From contig JAYNII010000006.1 of the NCBI GenBank assembly GCA_038108875.1, positions 1-63,018 of the forward strand: DNA of 63,018 nucleotides, given 5' to 3'. This DNA is from VMDH01 sp038108875 (GTDB lineage: Bacteria > Pseudomonadota > Gammaproteobacteria > Magnimaribacterales > D2472). Positions 9,391 through 18,081 of the stretch are shown piece by piece; position 1 is the stretch's first letter; every line of letters begins with the position of its first letter. A program made the translations under genes and the position numbers. The notes under the pieces were generated by a model. That model was not told the origin of the DNA and did no database searches. It was given only the letters and a program-made list of their open reading frames with translations.

Positions 9391-9873
9391 ATGCACTCAA
9401 AACTTTTAAGAAAAAATGTGGGTCTAATAATTCTTAATCATACTAATGAATTGCTGCTATGCAAGCGCAAAGATTCAACTAATTGGCAATTTCCTCAAGG
9501 TGGAATTGATAAGGGTGAAACTGAAGAGCAAGCCGCAATGCGAGAGCTCTATGAAGAAGTTGGAATCCAGAAATCTGATATACATATTCTGATGATCTCA
9601 AGTAAGTGGTATGAATATATTGTGCCTAATAAATACAAAAGAAAAAGTCCTGCCTTGAAAGGTTTTAATGGGCAACTTCAAAAGTGGTTTTTAATTAAAT
9701 TTAAAGCTGAAATAGAACCTGTTATTACATTTACAAATGATCACTGCCATGAATTTGATGACTTTAAGTGGGTAAGTTATTGGTACCCATTGGGTAAAAT
9801 TATTTCTTTTAAGAAAGAGGTTTACAAAAATATTATGTTTGAATTTTTGCCAATGTATAACAGCCTTAAATGA
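9391..9873 (+). CDS. rppH: RNA pyrophosphohydrolase (Nudix)
   Basis: Removes pyrophosphate from the 5' triphosphate end of mRNA and so starts RNase E-dependent decay. The 160 residues carry a full Nudix box at residues 38-59 (GIDKGETEEQAAMRELYEEV), preceded by STNWQFPQGG, and the RppH-type KWFLIKF strand. It begins five bases from the divergent HAD start, so the two promoters must lie inside each other's genes. It overlaps tauE by ATGA. In many gammaproteobacteria ptsP follows rppH; here it is absent. Confidence 0.93.
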   Translation: MHSKLLRKNVGLIILNHTNELLLCKRKDSTNWQFPQGGIDKGETEEQAAMRELYEEVGIQKSDIHILMISSKWYEYIVPNKYKRKSPALKGFNGQLQKWFLIKFKAEIEPVITFTNDHCHEFDDFKWVSYWYPLGKIISFKKEVYKNIMFEFLPMYNSLK

Positions 9874-10643
9874 TTGAGATTATCTATTTGCTAATCTTAG
9901 GCTGGATTGCTGGGATTGCTGCTGGTCTTTTGGGTATTGGTGGTGGAATCATAATTGTTCCGGGTCTAATCTTTATTAACTATCTTCTAAACCCACTAAT
10001 AATACTTGACGTCCATGAGGCTATTGGGACTTCCTTAGCAACTATTATCTTCACAGGAATATCATCAGCAAGAGCTCATCATTTAAAGGGTGGAATTGAT
10101 TATGAGACTTTCTTAAAGCTTATTACGGGACTGATATTAGGTTCGCTTATAGGAGCTGCAGTAGCAGTGAATTTGCATGGAAGATTGTTATCTATGGTTG
10201 TAGTGGCTTTCTTGTTGCTAGTAGGATTTCGTTTAATATTTCAAGAAGTACGTTTTAGTTCTTACTATAATAAAAACTTAGCAAACCTTGCAGCACATGG
10301 AGCATGGATTGGTCTTCTCTCAAGCATGCTAGGCATTGGAGGAGGAACTTTTATAGTTCCCCTGCTATCTGCAAAGGGGCTAGAAATCAGAAAAGCCATT
10401 GGAACTTCAGCAATGTGTGGCATTCCAATTGCTTTTTTCGGATGCCTTGGATTTATCTTATTCAATCAAGATGGAATGTTAAGCCAATATGTTAATTGGT
10501 CATCAGCTTTAATAATGTCTCTGACCAGCATTATTGGAGCAAGGTATGGTGTAAGATTAGTTTATAAAATCAACCAGAGTTACCTTAAAAAAATCTTTGG
10601 AATTTTTATTTGTATAGCAGCCTTATTAGTTTTATTTAGATGA
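9870..10643 (+). CDS. TauE/SafE family anion exporter/permease
   Basis: A 257-residue integral membrane protein with two TauE repeats. Each starts with a glycine-rich helix: AGLLGIGGGIIIVPGL (about residues 18-33) and SSMLGIGGGTFIVPLL (about 151-166), both with the family's GGG motif, and there are about eight hydrophobic segments. TauE/SafE proteins move sulfite, sulfoacetate or other organosulfur and carboxylate anions. The position between rppH and lgt is conserved in Pseudomonas. It shares ATGA overlaps with both neighbours. The substrate is not readable from sequence. Confidence 0.88.
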   Translation: MIEIIYLLILGWIAGIAAGLLGIGGGIIIVPGLIFINYLLNPLIILDVHEAIGTSLATIIFTGISSARAHHLKGGIDYETFLKLITGLILGSLIGAAVAVNLHGRLLSMVVVAFLLLVGFRLIFQEVRFSSYYNKNLANLAAHGAWIGLLSSMLGIGGGTFIVPLLSAKGLEIRKAIGTSAMCGIPIAFFGCLGFILFNQDGMLSQYVNWSSALIMSLTSIIGARYGVRLVYKINQSYLKKIFGIFICIAALLVLFR

Positions 10644-11440
10644 TTATTACGCTACCTGATTTCTTTAATAATCCAAGTTTATTAGAAATTGGTAGTATCC
10701 GGATCCAATACTATGCCCTTACCTGGGCTCTATCTGCAGTCTTAATATTTCTATATCTGAAGAAGCATCCACTAAAAAAATCCCTAAAGATGACGGATGA
10801 CGATTTAAATGACTTGATCTTTATGTACGGTCTTTTTTTTGGAGCCATGCTTGGTGGGCGAATTGGTTATATGTTTTTTTATGGACTTGATCAGTTACTT
10901 AGCAATCCATTATCCATATTGTTTGTTTGGGAAGGTGGGCTCAGTTTTCACGGCGGTTTGATGGGAGTAATTTTAAGCATCGTAATCTTTGCAAAGCAAA
11001 AAGGTTTTAATTTCTGGGATTTAGCAGACATGATTTCCATTTCAATTCCCATAGGGCTATTTTGGGTTAGAATTGGTAACTTTTTAAATGGGGAACTTTA
11101 CGGCAGGCCAACCGATGGCAGCTGGGGATTTATTTTTCCAACAGACCCATTCCAGCTTCCAAGGCATCCCTCTCAACTTTATGAAGGTATTTATGAGGGC
11201 ATAGTATTATTCTTGGCATTAATGTTTTTTCAAAGACTGAGTTCTTTAAAAGCTGGAGCTCTGTCAGGTATTTTTTTGATTAGCTATGGTTTTGGAAGGT
11301 TTATAATAGAGTTCTTTAGACAGCCCGATTGGCATATTGGCTTCGTACTCAGTAAGCTAACAATGGGGCAAATGCTTTGTATTCCTATGGTAATTTTAGG
11401 AATTTTTATAATCTTAAGAAAAAATGAGACAGTATCTTAG
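10640..11440 (+). CDS. lgt: Prolipoprotein diacylglyceryl transferase
   Basis: Inner-membrane enzyme that attaches diacylglycerol to the lipobox cysteine of prelipoproteins; the M2 peptidase and DctP of this window are likely clients. The 266 residues have about seven membrane segments and the Lgt marks SFHGGLMGVI, RIGNFLNGELYGRPTDG, RHPSQLYEGIYEG and SYGFGRFIIEFFRQPD. It starts in an ATGA overlap with tauE and its 3' end overlaps thyA by 17 bases; lgt-thyA adjacency is classic for gammaproteobacteria. Confidence 0.96.
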   Translation: MIITLPDFFNNPSLLEIGSIRIQYYALTWALSAVLIFLYLKKHPLKKSLKMTDDDLNDLIFMYGLFFGAMLGGRIGYMFFYGLDQLLSNPLSILFVWEGGLSFHGGLMGVILSIVIFAKQKGFNFWDLADMISISIPIGLFWVRIGNFLNGELYGRPTDGSWGFIFPTDPFQLPRHPSQLYEGIYEGIVLFLALMFFQRLSSLKAGALSGIFLISYGFGRFIIEFFRQPDWHIGFVLSKLTMGQMLCIPMVILGIFIILRKNETVS

Positions 11441-12290
11441 TCTGCTTGAAAAAATACTTCTCGAGGGTTCAGAAAGGGAAGAAAGAACTGGTGTTGGAAC
11501 GCTTTCAATTTTTGGCGCTCAATTACGATTCGATTTAGAGCTAGGATTTCCAGCTGTTACTACTAAGAAGCTTGCTTGGAAAGGTGTGGTCTCCGAATTG
11601 CTTTGGTTTCTAGAAGGATCTGATGATGAGAGAAGGCTTGCAGAGATAAGATTTGGGAAAGACAGAAGTGAGCTCTCTGACCTCACCAAATATAAAACTA
11701 TTTGGACAGATAATGCTGATCATCAAGGAAAAGCTCTTGGATATGAAAATAACCAACATAGAAAACTTTTGGGACCCATATACGGGGTTCAATGGAGATC
11801 CTGGGATAACCTCGATCAATTAGATGAGCTCATTAGAAATATCAAAAATAACCCCATGAGCAGGAGACATATTTTGAGCGCATGGAATGTTGGTGAGATT
11901 CATAAAATGGCATTACCGCCATGTCATGTTATGTCCCAATTCTATGTCGATAATCAACAAAGATTGTCTTGTCATATGTACCAAAGAAGTGCGGACATGT
12001 TTCTGGGAGTGCCTTTTAATATAGCAAGTTATGCTCTTTTGACTCATGTCATCGCAGAAATTTGTGGCCTTAGGGTTGGGCATTTTGTGCATTCTTTTGG
12101 AGATGCGCATATTTATCTTAATTGTTTAGAACAGGTGAAAGAACAGCTTAATCGTAAACCCTTGCCTCTCCCAAACTTACAGATGCCCAAGATAGGGTCC
12201 CTTGAAGAATTAAAGAAACTATCAGTGGATGACTTTATCCTTCAGAACTACGCGCCCCATGAAGCTCTAAGCGCTCCCATGGCAATCTAA
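11424..12290 (+). CDS. thyA: Thymidylate synthase
   Basis: Methylates dUMP to dTMP with methylene-tetrahydrofolate. The catalytic cysteine is Cys167 in MALPPCHVMSQFYV, followed by LSCHMYQRSADMFLGVPFNI, and the folate and dUMP sites appear as AVTTKKLAWKGV and SFGDAHIYLNCLEQ. At 288 residues it is longer than the 264-residue E. coli enzyme, with the extra stretch in the small domain (about residues 70-110), a variant seen in many bacteria. It overlaps lgt and is followed by folA in a TAATG junction, coupling dTMP synthesis with recycling of the dihydrofolate it produces. Confidence 0.96.
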   Translation: MRQYLSLLEKILLEGSEREERTGVGTLSIFGAQLRFDLELGFPAVTTKKLAWKGVVSELLWFLEGSDDERRLAEIRFGKDRSELSDLTKYKTIWTDNADHQGKALGYENNQHRKLLGPIYGVQWRSWDNLDQLDELIRNIKNNPMSRRHILSAWNVGEIHKMALPPCHVMSQFYVDNQQRLSCHMYQRSADMFLGVPFNIASYALLTHVIAEICGLRVGHFVHSFGDAHIYLNCLEQVKEQLNRKPLPLPNLQMPKIGSLEELKKLSVDDFILQNYAPHEALSAPMAI

Positions 12291-12784
12291 TGGCAATAAC
12301 TCATCTTGTCGCTAGATCAGCTAATAATATTATTGGGAACAATAATAACTTACCTTGGTCTCTTAAAGATGACTTACAGCACTTTAAATCCTATACGTTG
12401 CATAAACCCATGGTGATGGGAAGAAAGACTTATGAATCAATAGGAAAACCTTTACCGCATAGAACAAGCATCGTTATTACAAGTAAATCACTAGAACCAA
12501 TCGAAGGCCTAAAAACCTGTAAATCAATTGAGGAGGGATTAGAAATGGCTCAGCAGCTTTCTCCGGAGGAAACGATTGTTATAGGGGGAGGTGAAATATT
12601 CCAAGCTACTATTGATTTAGCAAATAAACTAGTAATCTCTGAAGTTGATTGTTCGATTGACGGAGACATTTCTTACCCAAATATAAATCTGGAGAACTGG
12701 AAAAAAGAGTTGCTTGCTGAATACGAAAAGAGTAGCTCTAATGAGTATGCATTTAGAATTGTTGTGTATAAGAGAAAAAATTAA
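12290..12784 (+). CDS. folA: Dihydrofolate reductase
   Basis: Reduces dihydrofolate, the by-product of ThyA, to tetrahydrofolate. The 164 residues show the usual DHFR order: HLVARSANNIIGNNNNLPWS with the LPW motif, DLQHFKSYT with the catalytic Asp, MVMGRKTYESIGKPLPHRT and VIGGGEIFQ for NADPH. It begins one base into the thyA stop (TAATG). Its TAA stop shares the four bases TTAA with the stop of the convergent TPR gene. Confidence 0.95.
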   Translation: MAITHLVARSANNIIGNNNNLPWSLKDDLQHFKSYTLHKPMVMGRKTYESIGKPLPHRTSIVITSKSLEPIEGLKTCKSIEEGLEMAQQLSPEETIVIGGGEIFQATIDLANKLVISEVDCSIDGDISYPNINLENWKKELLAEYEKSSSNEYAFRIVVYKRKN

Positions 12785-14193
12785 GAGTTTTGTTCTATAT
12801 ACTCTCTTCTAAGAGCTAAATTCTTTACTCGAACTTCTTCATTTTCAGCGTATTTGATCCAGTTGTTAGCAGTCTTTTTAACCTTTGCATCTTCATCACG
12901 AGCAGCAATCCTAAATTGCTTTTTAGCTTCTTCAAAATTCTCAAGCTCAAAGAATGCTTGACCCAGTACCAGCCTTGCTTGTGATGGTTTTTTTAAATTC
13001 CCTTTTTTAATACCTTCGTTGATTGCTCTTACTGCATCATCAAGTTTATCTTCTACTAGATAAAGATTTCCTAAAAGTATGAATGTTTCACCATCTTCTG
13101 AAAGTTTTGCAGCTTTCTCAAGTACTGGGATCGCTTTATCTGTTTCTTGGGCTATTCTCCATGCATCCGCTAATAGCTTGAGATTTTTTTCTGTATCTTT
13201 TACTACCGGTTGAATTTCATCTTTTCCAGTTTTCTCATTTCTAATAGCTACTTTTTTATTTTGCCCATTAACTATAACTTGTGCAGCCCAGTAAGGATTT
13301 TTATTTAGCAAAAGAAGCTGAGCCAATGCAAGATATTCGCCCTCTCTATCTAAAAGATCTTGCTCAAATGCAGCTTTGAGAGTGATCATATAATCAGCCT
13401 CGCGATTCATTTGACCGTAGACGCCTCCGAGTTGAAGGAAATATAGTTTTTTGGGATAGTAGTTAACTAGAATTTCGTAAATATCTCTTTGTTTTTCTAA
13501 AGCAACTTTATCAGTAATTTTTTTTAGATCTTTAAGCTCTGAATAGCATGCAGCTAAGAGAACATACCAATTCTCTTTGGGTCTGTAAGCTTCGACCTCT
13601 TCCGCCAGCCTAACGGCCTCTAACATAGAATCTAATGATTTCTGATAATTACCTGTCTGATAATAAGCCTGAGCAAGCAATGAGTAGGATTGGGCGGTAA
13701 CGTTTTCAACTTCATCCATCCAAGTTAGCAGAAGCTCAATACCCTTTGAATAATTCTCTTTAACTAAGTAAAGCTGAGCAAGCGTATAAAGGGAAGCTGT
13801 TCTAAGGGGAATGGTTGCCTCAGGTTCGTTAAGCAACAACTCATAAGATCGCATAGCTTTGTCATAATTCTCATCGTTGAAATAAAGATAGCCCCAATAG
13901 TTATACATAACAGACCTGTCATAACTTTTGAATGTATCCTTTTTTGCTTCCATTTCGGTTAATAGTCTCTTTGCTTCAATAAAGTTTGGATTTTCTTTTC
14001 CTTCTTCATCAACTCTCTCAAGAGCCTCAACAACTTTTGAAATGATCTTTGCAGCATTACTGCTAAGCACTCTTGCTTTCTTATACTCCCCTTTACCTTT
14101 TGATTGAGCTTCGACATGAAAAGCAAAAGTTGAAATTCCAGTACCTAAAAATAAGGTGAGGCATAAAAATATTGAGCGACCAAAATTTCTCAT
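12781..14193 (-). CDS. TPR protein of the TonB2-type operon
   Basis: A 470-residue exported protein: an N-terminal signal sequence (hydrophobic LCLTLFLGTGIST, cleavage probably near VEAQS) followed by some nine tetratricopeptide-like helical repeats, for example NYWGYLYFNDENYDKAMRSY, YTLAQLYLVKENYSKGIELL and LLAQAYYQTGNYQKSLDSML. It is the last gene of the DUF3450-exbB-exbB-exbD-tonB-TPR operon and overlaps tonB by ATGA. In such operons the TPR partner is thought to scaffold or modulate the TonB complex in the periplasm; its direct role here is inferred from position. Confidence 0.85.
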   Translation of the reverse strand: MRNFGRSIFLCLTLFLGTGISTFAFHVEAQSKGKGEYKKARVLSSNAAKIISKVVEALERVDEEGKENPNFIEAKRLLTEMEAKKDTFKSYDRSVMYNYWGYLYFNDENYDKAMRSYELLLNEPEATIPLRTASLYTLAQLYLVKENYSKGIELLLTWMDEVENVTAQSYSLLAQAYYQTGNYQKSLDSMLEAVRLAEEVEAYRPKENWYVLLAACYSELKDLKKITDKVALEKQRDIYEILVNYYPKKLYFLQLGGVYGQMNREADYMITLKAAFEQDLLDREGEYLALAQLLLLNKNPYWAAQVIVNGQNKKVAIRNEKTGKDEIQPVVKDTEKNLKLLADAWRIAQETDKAIPVLEKAAKLSEDGETFILLGNLYLVEDKLDDAVRAINEGIKKGNLKKPSQARLVLGQAFFELENFEEAKKQFRIAARDEDAKVKKTANNWIKYAENEEVRVKNLALRREYIEQNS

Positions 14194-14906
14194 GAATCTT
14201 CTTCTAGAATAAAGGTAAATTTATGAGGGACGTCATAAACCTTGACTGCATTTCCATCAACAATCTTGGGTTTATATTTTAATTTAAGAGCAGCTCTTTC
14301 TGCAGCGGAATTAAAGATACTGCATTCTCTGTATTCTGATGCTTCATCTGTGGGGTCTCCACACCATCCCTCAAGAGGAACTACATCTTCGACAGTTCCT
14401 GTCTCAGTTATTGTAAAAGCAACTATTGCATACCCCATAATTCCTCTTTCTTGAGCCCTTCTAGGATAAATTGGAGTTACTTTAAATAGAGGAATGTACT
14501 CTCCATCCCTGAAGAAAGATCCTCCAGCTGTAAAGTTTGCCTTTGGCTTAGGTAGACTTACATCTACTCCTGCAAGAGGTTGGAGGTTAAGTTCAGGTTG
14601 AGCTATATCTTCAGGCTGCTGATCAGGCTCTTCTGGCTTATCAACCATGTCTGCTAAGGTATCAATATCTCTATCAGGCATAATAATATCTGCAAGTTTT
14701 CTTGTCTTATCAGTATTTATAGAAGAGTCGCCCAAGGAAATTAAGGCAACCATGAGAAAAAATAAACCAAAAGTAATTATTACTGCCATAACTGCACTTG
14801 CAGCAAACTTATTAAAGGCAAACAATTTTTCAAAAGGAGCAAAAACGTAGGCAATAATTTGAGAGCCTTTAGACTTGGCTAACAAAAGGTCTGCTCCTTG
14901 GCTCAT
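14190..14906 (-). CDS. tonB: Energy transducer TonB (TonB2 type)
   Basis: A 238-residue inner-membrane protein with one N-terminal transmembrane helix (about residues 36-58), a Pro/Glu/Asp-containing periplasmic linker (DKPEEPDQQPEDIAQPELN) and a C-terminal TonB domain (VTPIYPRRAQERGIMGYAIV, then ALKLKYKPKIVDG). The C-domain carries an insertion with two cysteines (GWCGDPTDEASEYREC) that could form a disulfide. It transmits proton-motive energy from ExbB/ExbD to outer-membrane TonB-dependent receptors. It lies 7 bases after exbD and overlaps the TPR gene. Confidence 0.92.
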   Translation of the reverse strand: MSQGADLLLAKSKGSQIIAYVFAPFEKLFAFNKFAASAVMAVIITFGLFFLMVALISLGDSSINTDKTRKLADIIMPDRDIDTLADMVDKPEEPDQQPEDIAQPELNLQPLAGVDVSLPKPKANFTAGGSFFRDGEYIPLFKVTPIYPRRAQERGIMGYAIVAFTITETGTVEDVVPLEGWCGDPTDEASEYRECSIFNSAAERAALKLKYKPKIVDGNAVKVYDVPHKFTFILEEDS

Positions 14907-14913
14907 AGTCAGA

Positions 14914-15324
14914 TTACTTAGGCTCTGAAGCTAGAGAAATATTAAAAACACCTGCTTCTCGAGCGCCATCCATAACTTTAATTATAGTATCTGCTTGCGC
15001 CTTCTCATCAGCTTGGATGACGACGGATCCTTGTGGATTATCGGCTAAGAGTTTAACCACGTTGGCCTTAACTTGACGAGCATCTACTCTTCTTCCATCC
15101 ATCCAAATTTCTCCTGTTGGACCGACGGCAATAAGAATGGCAGCATTTTCCTGTATTTCTGAGGTATTAGAATCTGGTCTATTAATTTCTAAACCTGGTT
15201 CTTTAATAAAATTGGCGGTTACTATGAAGAAAATAAGCATTATAAAAACAACATCTAACATCGGGGTTAGGTTAATTTCGCTATCTTCTTCTTGAACTGC
15301 AGTTGATATTGCGTTTCTTCTCAA
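14914..15324 (-). CDS. exbD: Biopolymer transport protein ExbD
   Basis: A 136-residue ExbD/TolR protein with a single transmembrane helix. The motif EINLTPMLDVVFIMLIFFIV (about residues 16-35) includes the proton-carrying aspartate (Asp24) essential in the family; the rest is the periplasmic domain with VIQADEKAQADTIIKVMD. It works with the ExbB proteins to energise TonB. It lies 12 bases after exbB2 and 7 before tonB in the same operon. Confidence 0.95.
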   Translation of the reverse strand: MRRNAISTAVQEEDSEINLTPMLDVVFIMLIFFIVTANFIKEPGLEINRPDSNTSEIQENAAILIAVGPTGEIWMDGRRVDARQVKANVVKLLADNPQGSVVIQADEKAQADTIIKVMDGAREAGVFNISLASEPK

Positions 15325-15336
15325 GTTACTCTCCCT

Positions 15337-15858
15337 TTAATTTTTAATAACTTCTTTGACCAATAATTCTTCTCTGGTTTTGGCAGAATTCAAATATATT
15401 TGCGCAAACACTCCGCTCAATGCGGTTGTCATTCCAGCCATGGTTGGAAGAGTTGCCTTAGAAACACCTCCTGCCATTGATCTTGCATCACCACCACCTG
15501 TGAAGGCCATTACCTGAAAAACCTCTATCATCCCAGTAACTGTACCAAGCAAACCGAAAAGAGGTGCCAAGGCAACACAAGTCTGAATAAGAGGCATGTA
15601 CTTATTTATTTCAAAATTTGCCTGAGAGATGAGCTTGTCTTTAATTTGACTGGCTCTCCATGAAGCATGATCAGGTACAGATTTCCATTCTGATTCAATT
15701 CCCTTCATGAATTCTTTGTGACCAGCATTAAAATACCAAATCCTCTCAAGTATGAGTGACCACATAAAGAGAGCTAAAAATGCAATCAGCCAAAGCACGC
15801 TCCCTCCAGCTGCCATGAAGTCTCTCAATGAATCGAAAGCTTCTGTGATTGCGTACAT
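15337..15858 (-). CDS. exbB: ExbB/MotA/TolQ proton channel protein (ExbB2)
   Basis: A 173-residue short ExbB. It has an N-terminal membrane segment (about residues 20-37), then LIQTCVALAPLFGLLGTVTG and GGVSKATLPTMAGMTTALSG, the two conserved TolQ/ExbB helices. It is the pentameric part of the inner-membrane motor that drives TonB. It sits between the longer ExbB-like protein upstream (8-base gap) and exbD downstream. The pairing of a long and a short ExbB is the arrangement of Vibrio TonB2 systems (TtpC plus ExbB2). Confidence 0.94.
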   Translation of the reverse strand: MYAITEAFDSLRDFMAAGGSVLWLIAFLALFMWSLILERIWYFNAGHKEFMKGIESEWKSVPDHASWRASQIKDKLISQANFEINKYMPLIQTCVALAPLFGLLGTVTGMIEVFQVMAFTGGGDARSMAGGVSKATLPTMAGMTTALSGVFAQIYLNSAKTREELLVKEVIKN

Positions 15859-15866
15859 AACTATTT

Positions 15867-17264
15867 TTAACTCTTGTTAGACTTCTCAGCAACAATTCCT
15901 GTGCTTTGCTCTTCAAGTACATTAATAATGCCTCTTGAAGATGAAGCCGCAAAAGAATGTAATAAGGTCGTTGGAATAGCAACAACTAAACCAAGCACAG
16001 TCGTTACAAGAGCTTGAGAAATACCGCCTGCCATAATCTTAGGATCACCTGTTCCAAATAAGGTGATTTGTTGGAACGTTACAATCATACCTGTAACGGT
16101 TCCTAGTAATCCAGCAAGAGGAGCCACAACAGAAATGATCTTAACAACGTTAATACCTCTTTCGATGGCTGGTCTTTCTGCCATTATGGCTTCGGCAAGT
16201 TTTAACTCCAATGTTTCGATATCCTTGCTTAAATTGTCTTTACCAACTTGCAACACTCTTCCTAAGGGATTGTCATTGGTAGGTTTATCAGCTGCTTTGG
16301 CTTGCCTCTTAACAGCAAGACCCATCATGTATAGAGTATAAAGTTTCCATAGTGCGATCCCGATACCAAAAATACCAACCACTATAATGATATACCCAAC
16401 TTCCCTTCCTTGATTAATTCTCTCCATTAGACTTGGGGTTTGAATTAGATTCGCAAGAAGACTGCCTCCAGCTGGTCCTGTTGGATCTATACCAAATTTG
16501 ACTTGTTCTCCAGAGTCTGCGTTAGTTAGTTTTTTTGCTGAGCTTGTATACTTACCATCAGGTTGCTTTGGTAAGAAAGCATATTGACCCTTTGATGGAA
16601 CATATTCTAAATACTTCCCATCACAAACTGCATTGTACAAACCAACTCTAGTAACAACACAAGATGTAGTAGCGCCATCTAAATCAATGACTTCTGTTTC
16701 AAATCTGACAACCTCGCTACCTGCAACCATTTCTCTTTGAAGCTCGTACCATAGTCTTTCAAGCTCTGAAATCGTTGGTAAAACTGTTGCATCTGCCATT
16801 TTCCCAGTTAATTGATTTAAGAATTGTTCTCTTTCTCTACCAAATTGGGCTGCTGTTAAAGATTCCGAAAACAGAGCACTAGCTTCACCAGCAGTACTTT
16901 GCAAGTGACCAAATAATTCGGTTAAAGACCCGAGTTCCTTCTTATATGCTGCTTCTTTTACTTTAAGGATTTCTTCATTTTTCTTATATTCATCCTCAAG
17001 CTCATCGGCAATCTTTTCTTGTCTGGCTAGCTCCCTTTTTTCAGCAGCCAGAATGGCAGCTTGTTTATTTTTATCTGCCATAAACTCCTTTTCTCTTTGA
17101 GAGTTTGTATTCTGCTCAGTGGTTCTGCCCTGTTTTACAAGCTCTAACAGCGATTGAATTGTTGTGGGTTCGCCCTCTCCACTATCAGCATTTTCTTGTC
17201 CATAAGCAAAACTCATGAAACCAATAGTCAATATTAATGATAAAAACTTTATATTATGTTTCAT
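15867..17264 (-). CDS. Long ExbB-like protein with periplasmic coiled coil (TtpC type)
   Basis: A 465-residue MotA/TolQ/ExbB family protein with a cleavable-looking signal (SLILTIGFMSFAYGQ), a long Glu/Lys-rich coiled coil (about residues 55-125), a small globular region, a transmembrane helix (EVGYIIIVVGIFGIGIALW, about 286-304) and the C-terminal ExbB core (SVVAPLAGLLGTVTGMIVTF, ISQALVTTVLGLVVAIPTT). This fits TtpC, the extra component required for Vibrio TonB2 function. It overlaps the DUF3450 stop by one base (TAATG). Confidence 0.9.
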   Translation of the reverse strand: MKHNIKFLSLILTIGFMSFAYGQENADSGEGEPTTIQSLLELVKQGRTTEQNTNSQREKEFMADKNKQAAILAAEKRELARQEKIADELEDEYKKNEEILKVKEAAYKKELGSLTELFGHLQSTAGEASALFSESLTAAQFGREREQFLNQLTGKMADATVLPTISELERLWYELQREMVAGSEVVRFETEVIDLDGATTSCVVTRVGLYNAVCDGKYLEYVPSKGQYAFLPKQPDGKYTSSAKKLTNADSGEQVKFGIDPTGPAGGSLLANLIQTPSLMERINQGREVGYIIIVVGIFGIGIALWKLYTLYMMGLAVKRQAKAADKPTNDNPLGRVLQVGKDNLSKDIETLELKLAEAIMAERPAIERGINVVKIISVVAPLAGLLGTVTGMIVTFQQITLFGTGDPKIMAGGISQALVTTVLGLVVAIPTTLLHSFAASSSRGIINVLEEQSTGIVAEKSNKS

Positions 17265-18013
17265 TAGCCTTCACCTCCGGCTGTAACTGGTAATACCAGC
17301 ATGTCAATTGGAGCAAGTTTTTGAGCCATTCTTATACCATCCCTGATTTGTGTTCGATAACTACCAGAGAGCTCATCCCAAGAACCTGTTTTAGGATTCC
17401 AATATCCTGTTTGTCTCTCATCTTTGGTTTGATAAAACATGCCCAATCTTCCAACTCTTAAAATATTTACAACAACCTCTTGGTCTTCAAGGATAATAGT
17501 GTCTTCATAAGCATCTAGCTTTCGACCATATTCGGCTTCAATATTAAATGCTTCAAGAATCTGTCTTACTTGCTCAGAAGCAGTAACCTTTGGATTTGAT
17601 AAAGAAGATCTGACTAAATCAACTCTCTCCAATCTTTCTTCTAAGTGAAATGGGGTATCCAAATTGATATATTTTTCTAAACCTTCTAGCATCCTTTGTG
17701 CTAATGGTGGGATCTGTCTTTGCATCACAACAACTTGAACGAGTTGTTCGTCATACTTATCCATTAGATCTAGCTGAGCTTGGATTTGGATTCTTTTTTG
17801 CGCATTATAAAGTTTTAAGCCTTCGACTTGCTTTGAAACAACCTTCCATTCATTGACGATTTTATCTGTTGCTGTTTCTGTAGCATCAATTCTTTCTTGT
17901 GATGCAGCAGAAAGTTGTGAATTGTCTCTTCCTACCTCGAGTACTGCCTCCATTTCGGTGGCAAAAAGTGGAAAGGATAGACACGAGATTAAAAAATATT
18001 TTTTTAGTGACAT
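17264..18013 (-). CDS. DUF3450 periplasmic protein, first gene of the TonB2-type operon
   Basis: A 249-residue protein with a signal peptide (LISCLSFPLFA) and a long helical coiled-coil half, then a C-terminal domain with VVNILRVGRLGMFYQTKDER, TGYWNPKTGSWDELSG and YRTQIRDGIRMAQKLAP. These match DUF3450, which is almost always found directly upstream of ExbB-ExbB-ExbD-TonB-TPR genes in gammaproteobacteria. Its exact function is unknown; position suggests a periplasmic partner of the long ExbB. The operon promoter should lie in the 68 bases before it (18014-18081). Confidence 0.88.
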   Translation of the reverse strand: MSLKKYFLISCLSFPLFATEMEAVLEVGRDNSQLSAASQERIDATETATDKIVNEWKVVSKQVEGLKLYNAQKRIQIQAQLDLMDKYDEQLVQVVVMQRQIPPLAQRMLEGLEKYINLDTPFHLEERLERVDLVRSSLSNPKVTASEQVRQILEAFNIEAEYGRKLDAYEDTIILEDQEVVVNILRVGRLGMFYQTKDERQTGYWNPKTGSWDELSGSYRTQIRDGIRMAQKLAPIDMLVLPVTAGGEG

Positions 18014-18081
18014 AGCACGACCCCTGTTTTTGGAAAAGCTATTCTATCAATCATTCTAGAACAGTGAAAGCAGTTATTATT

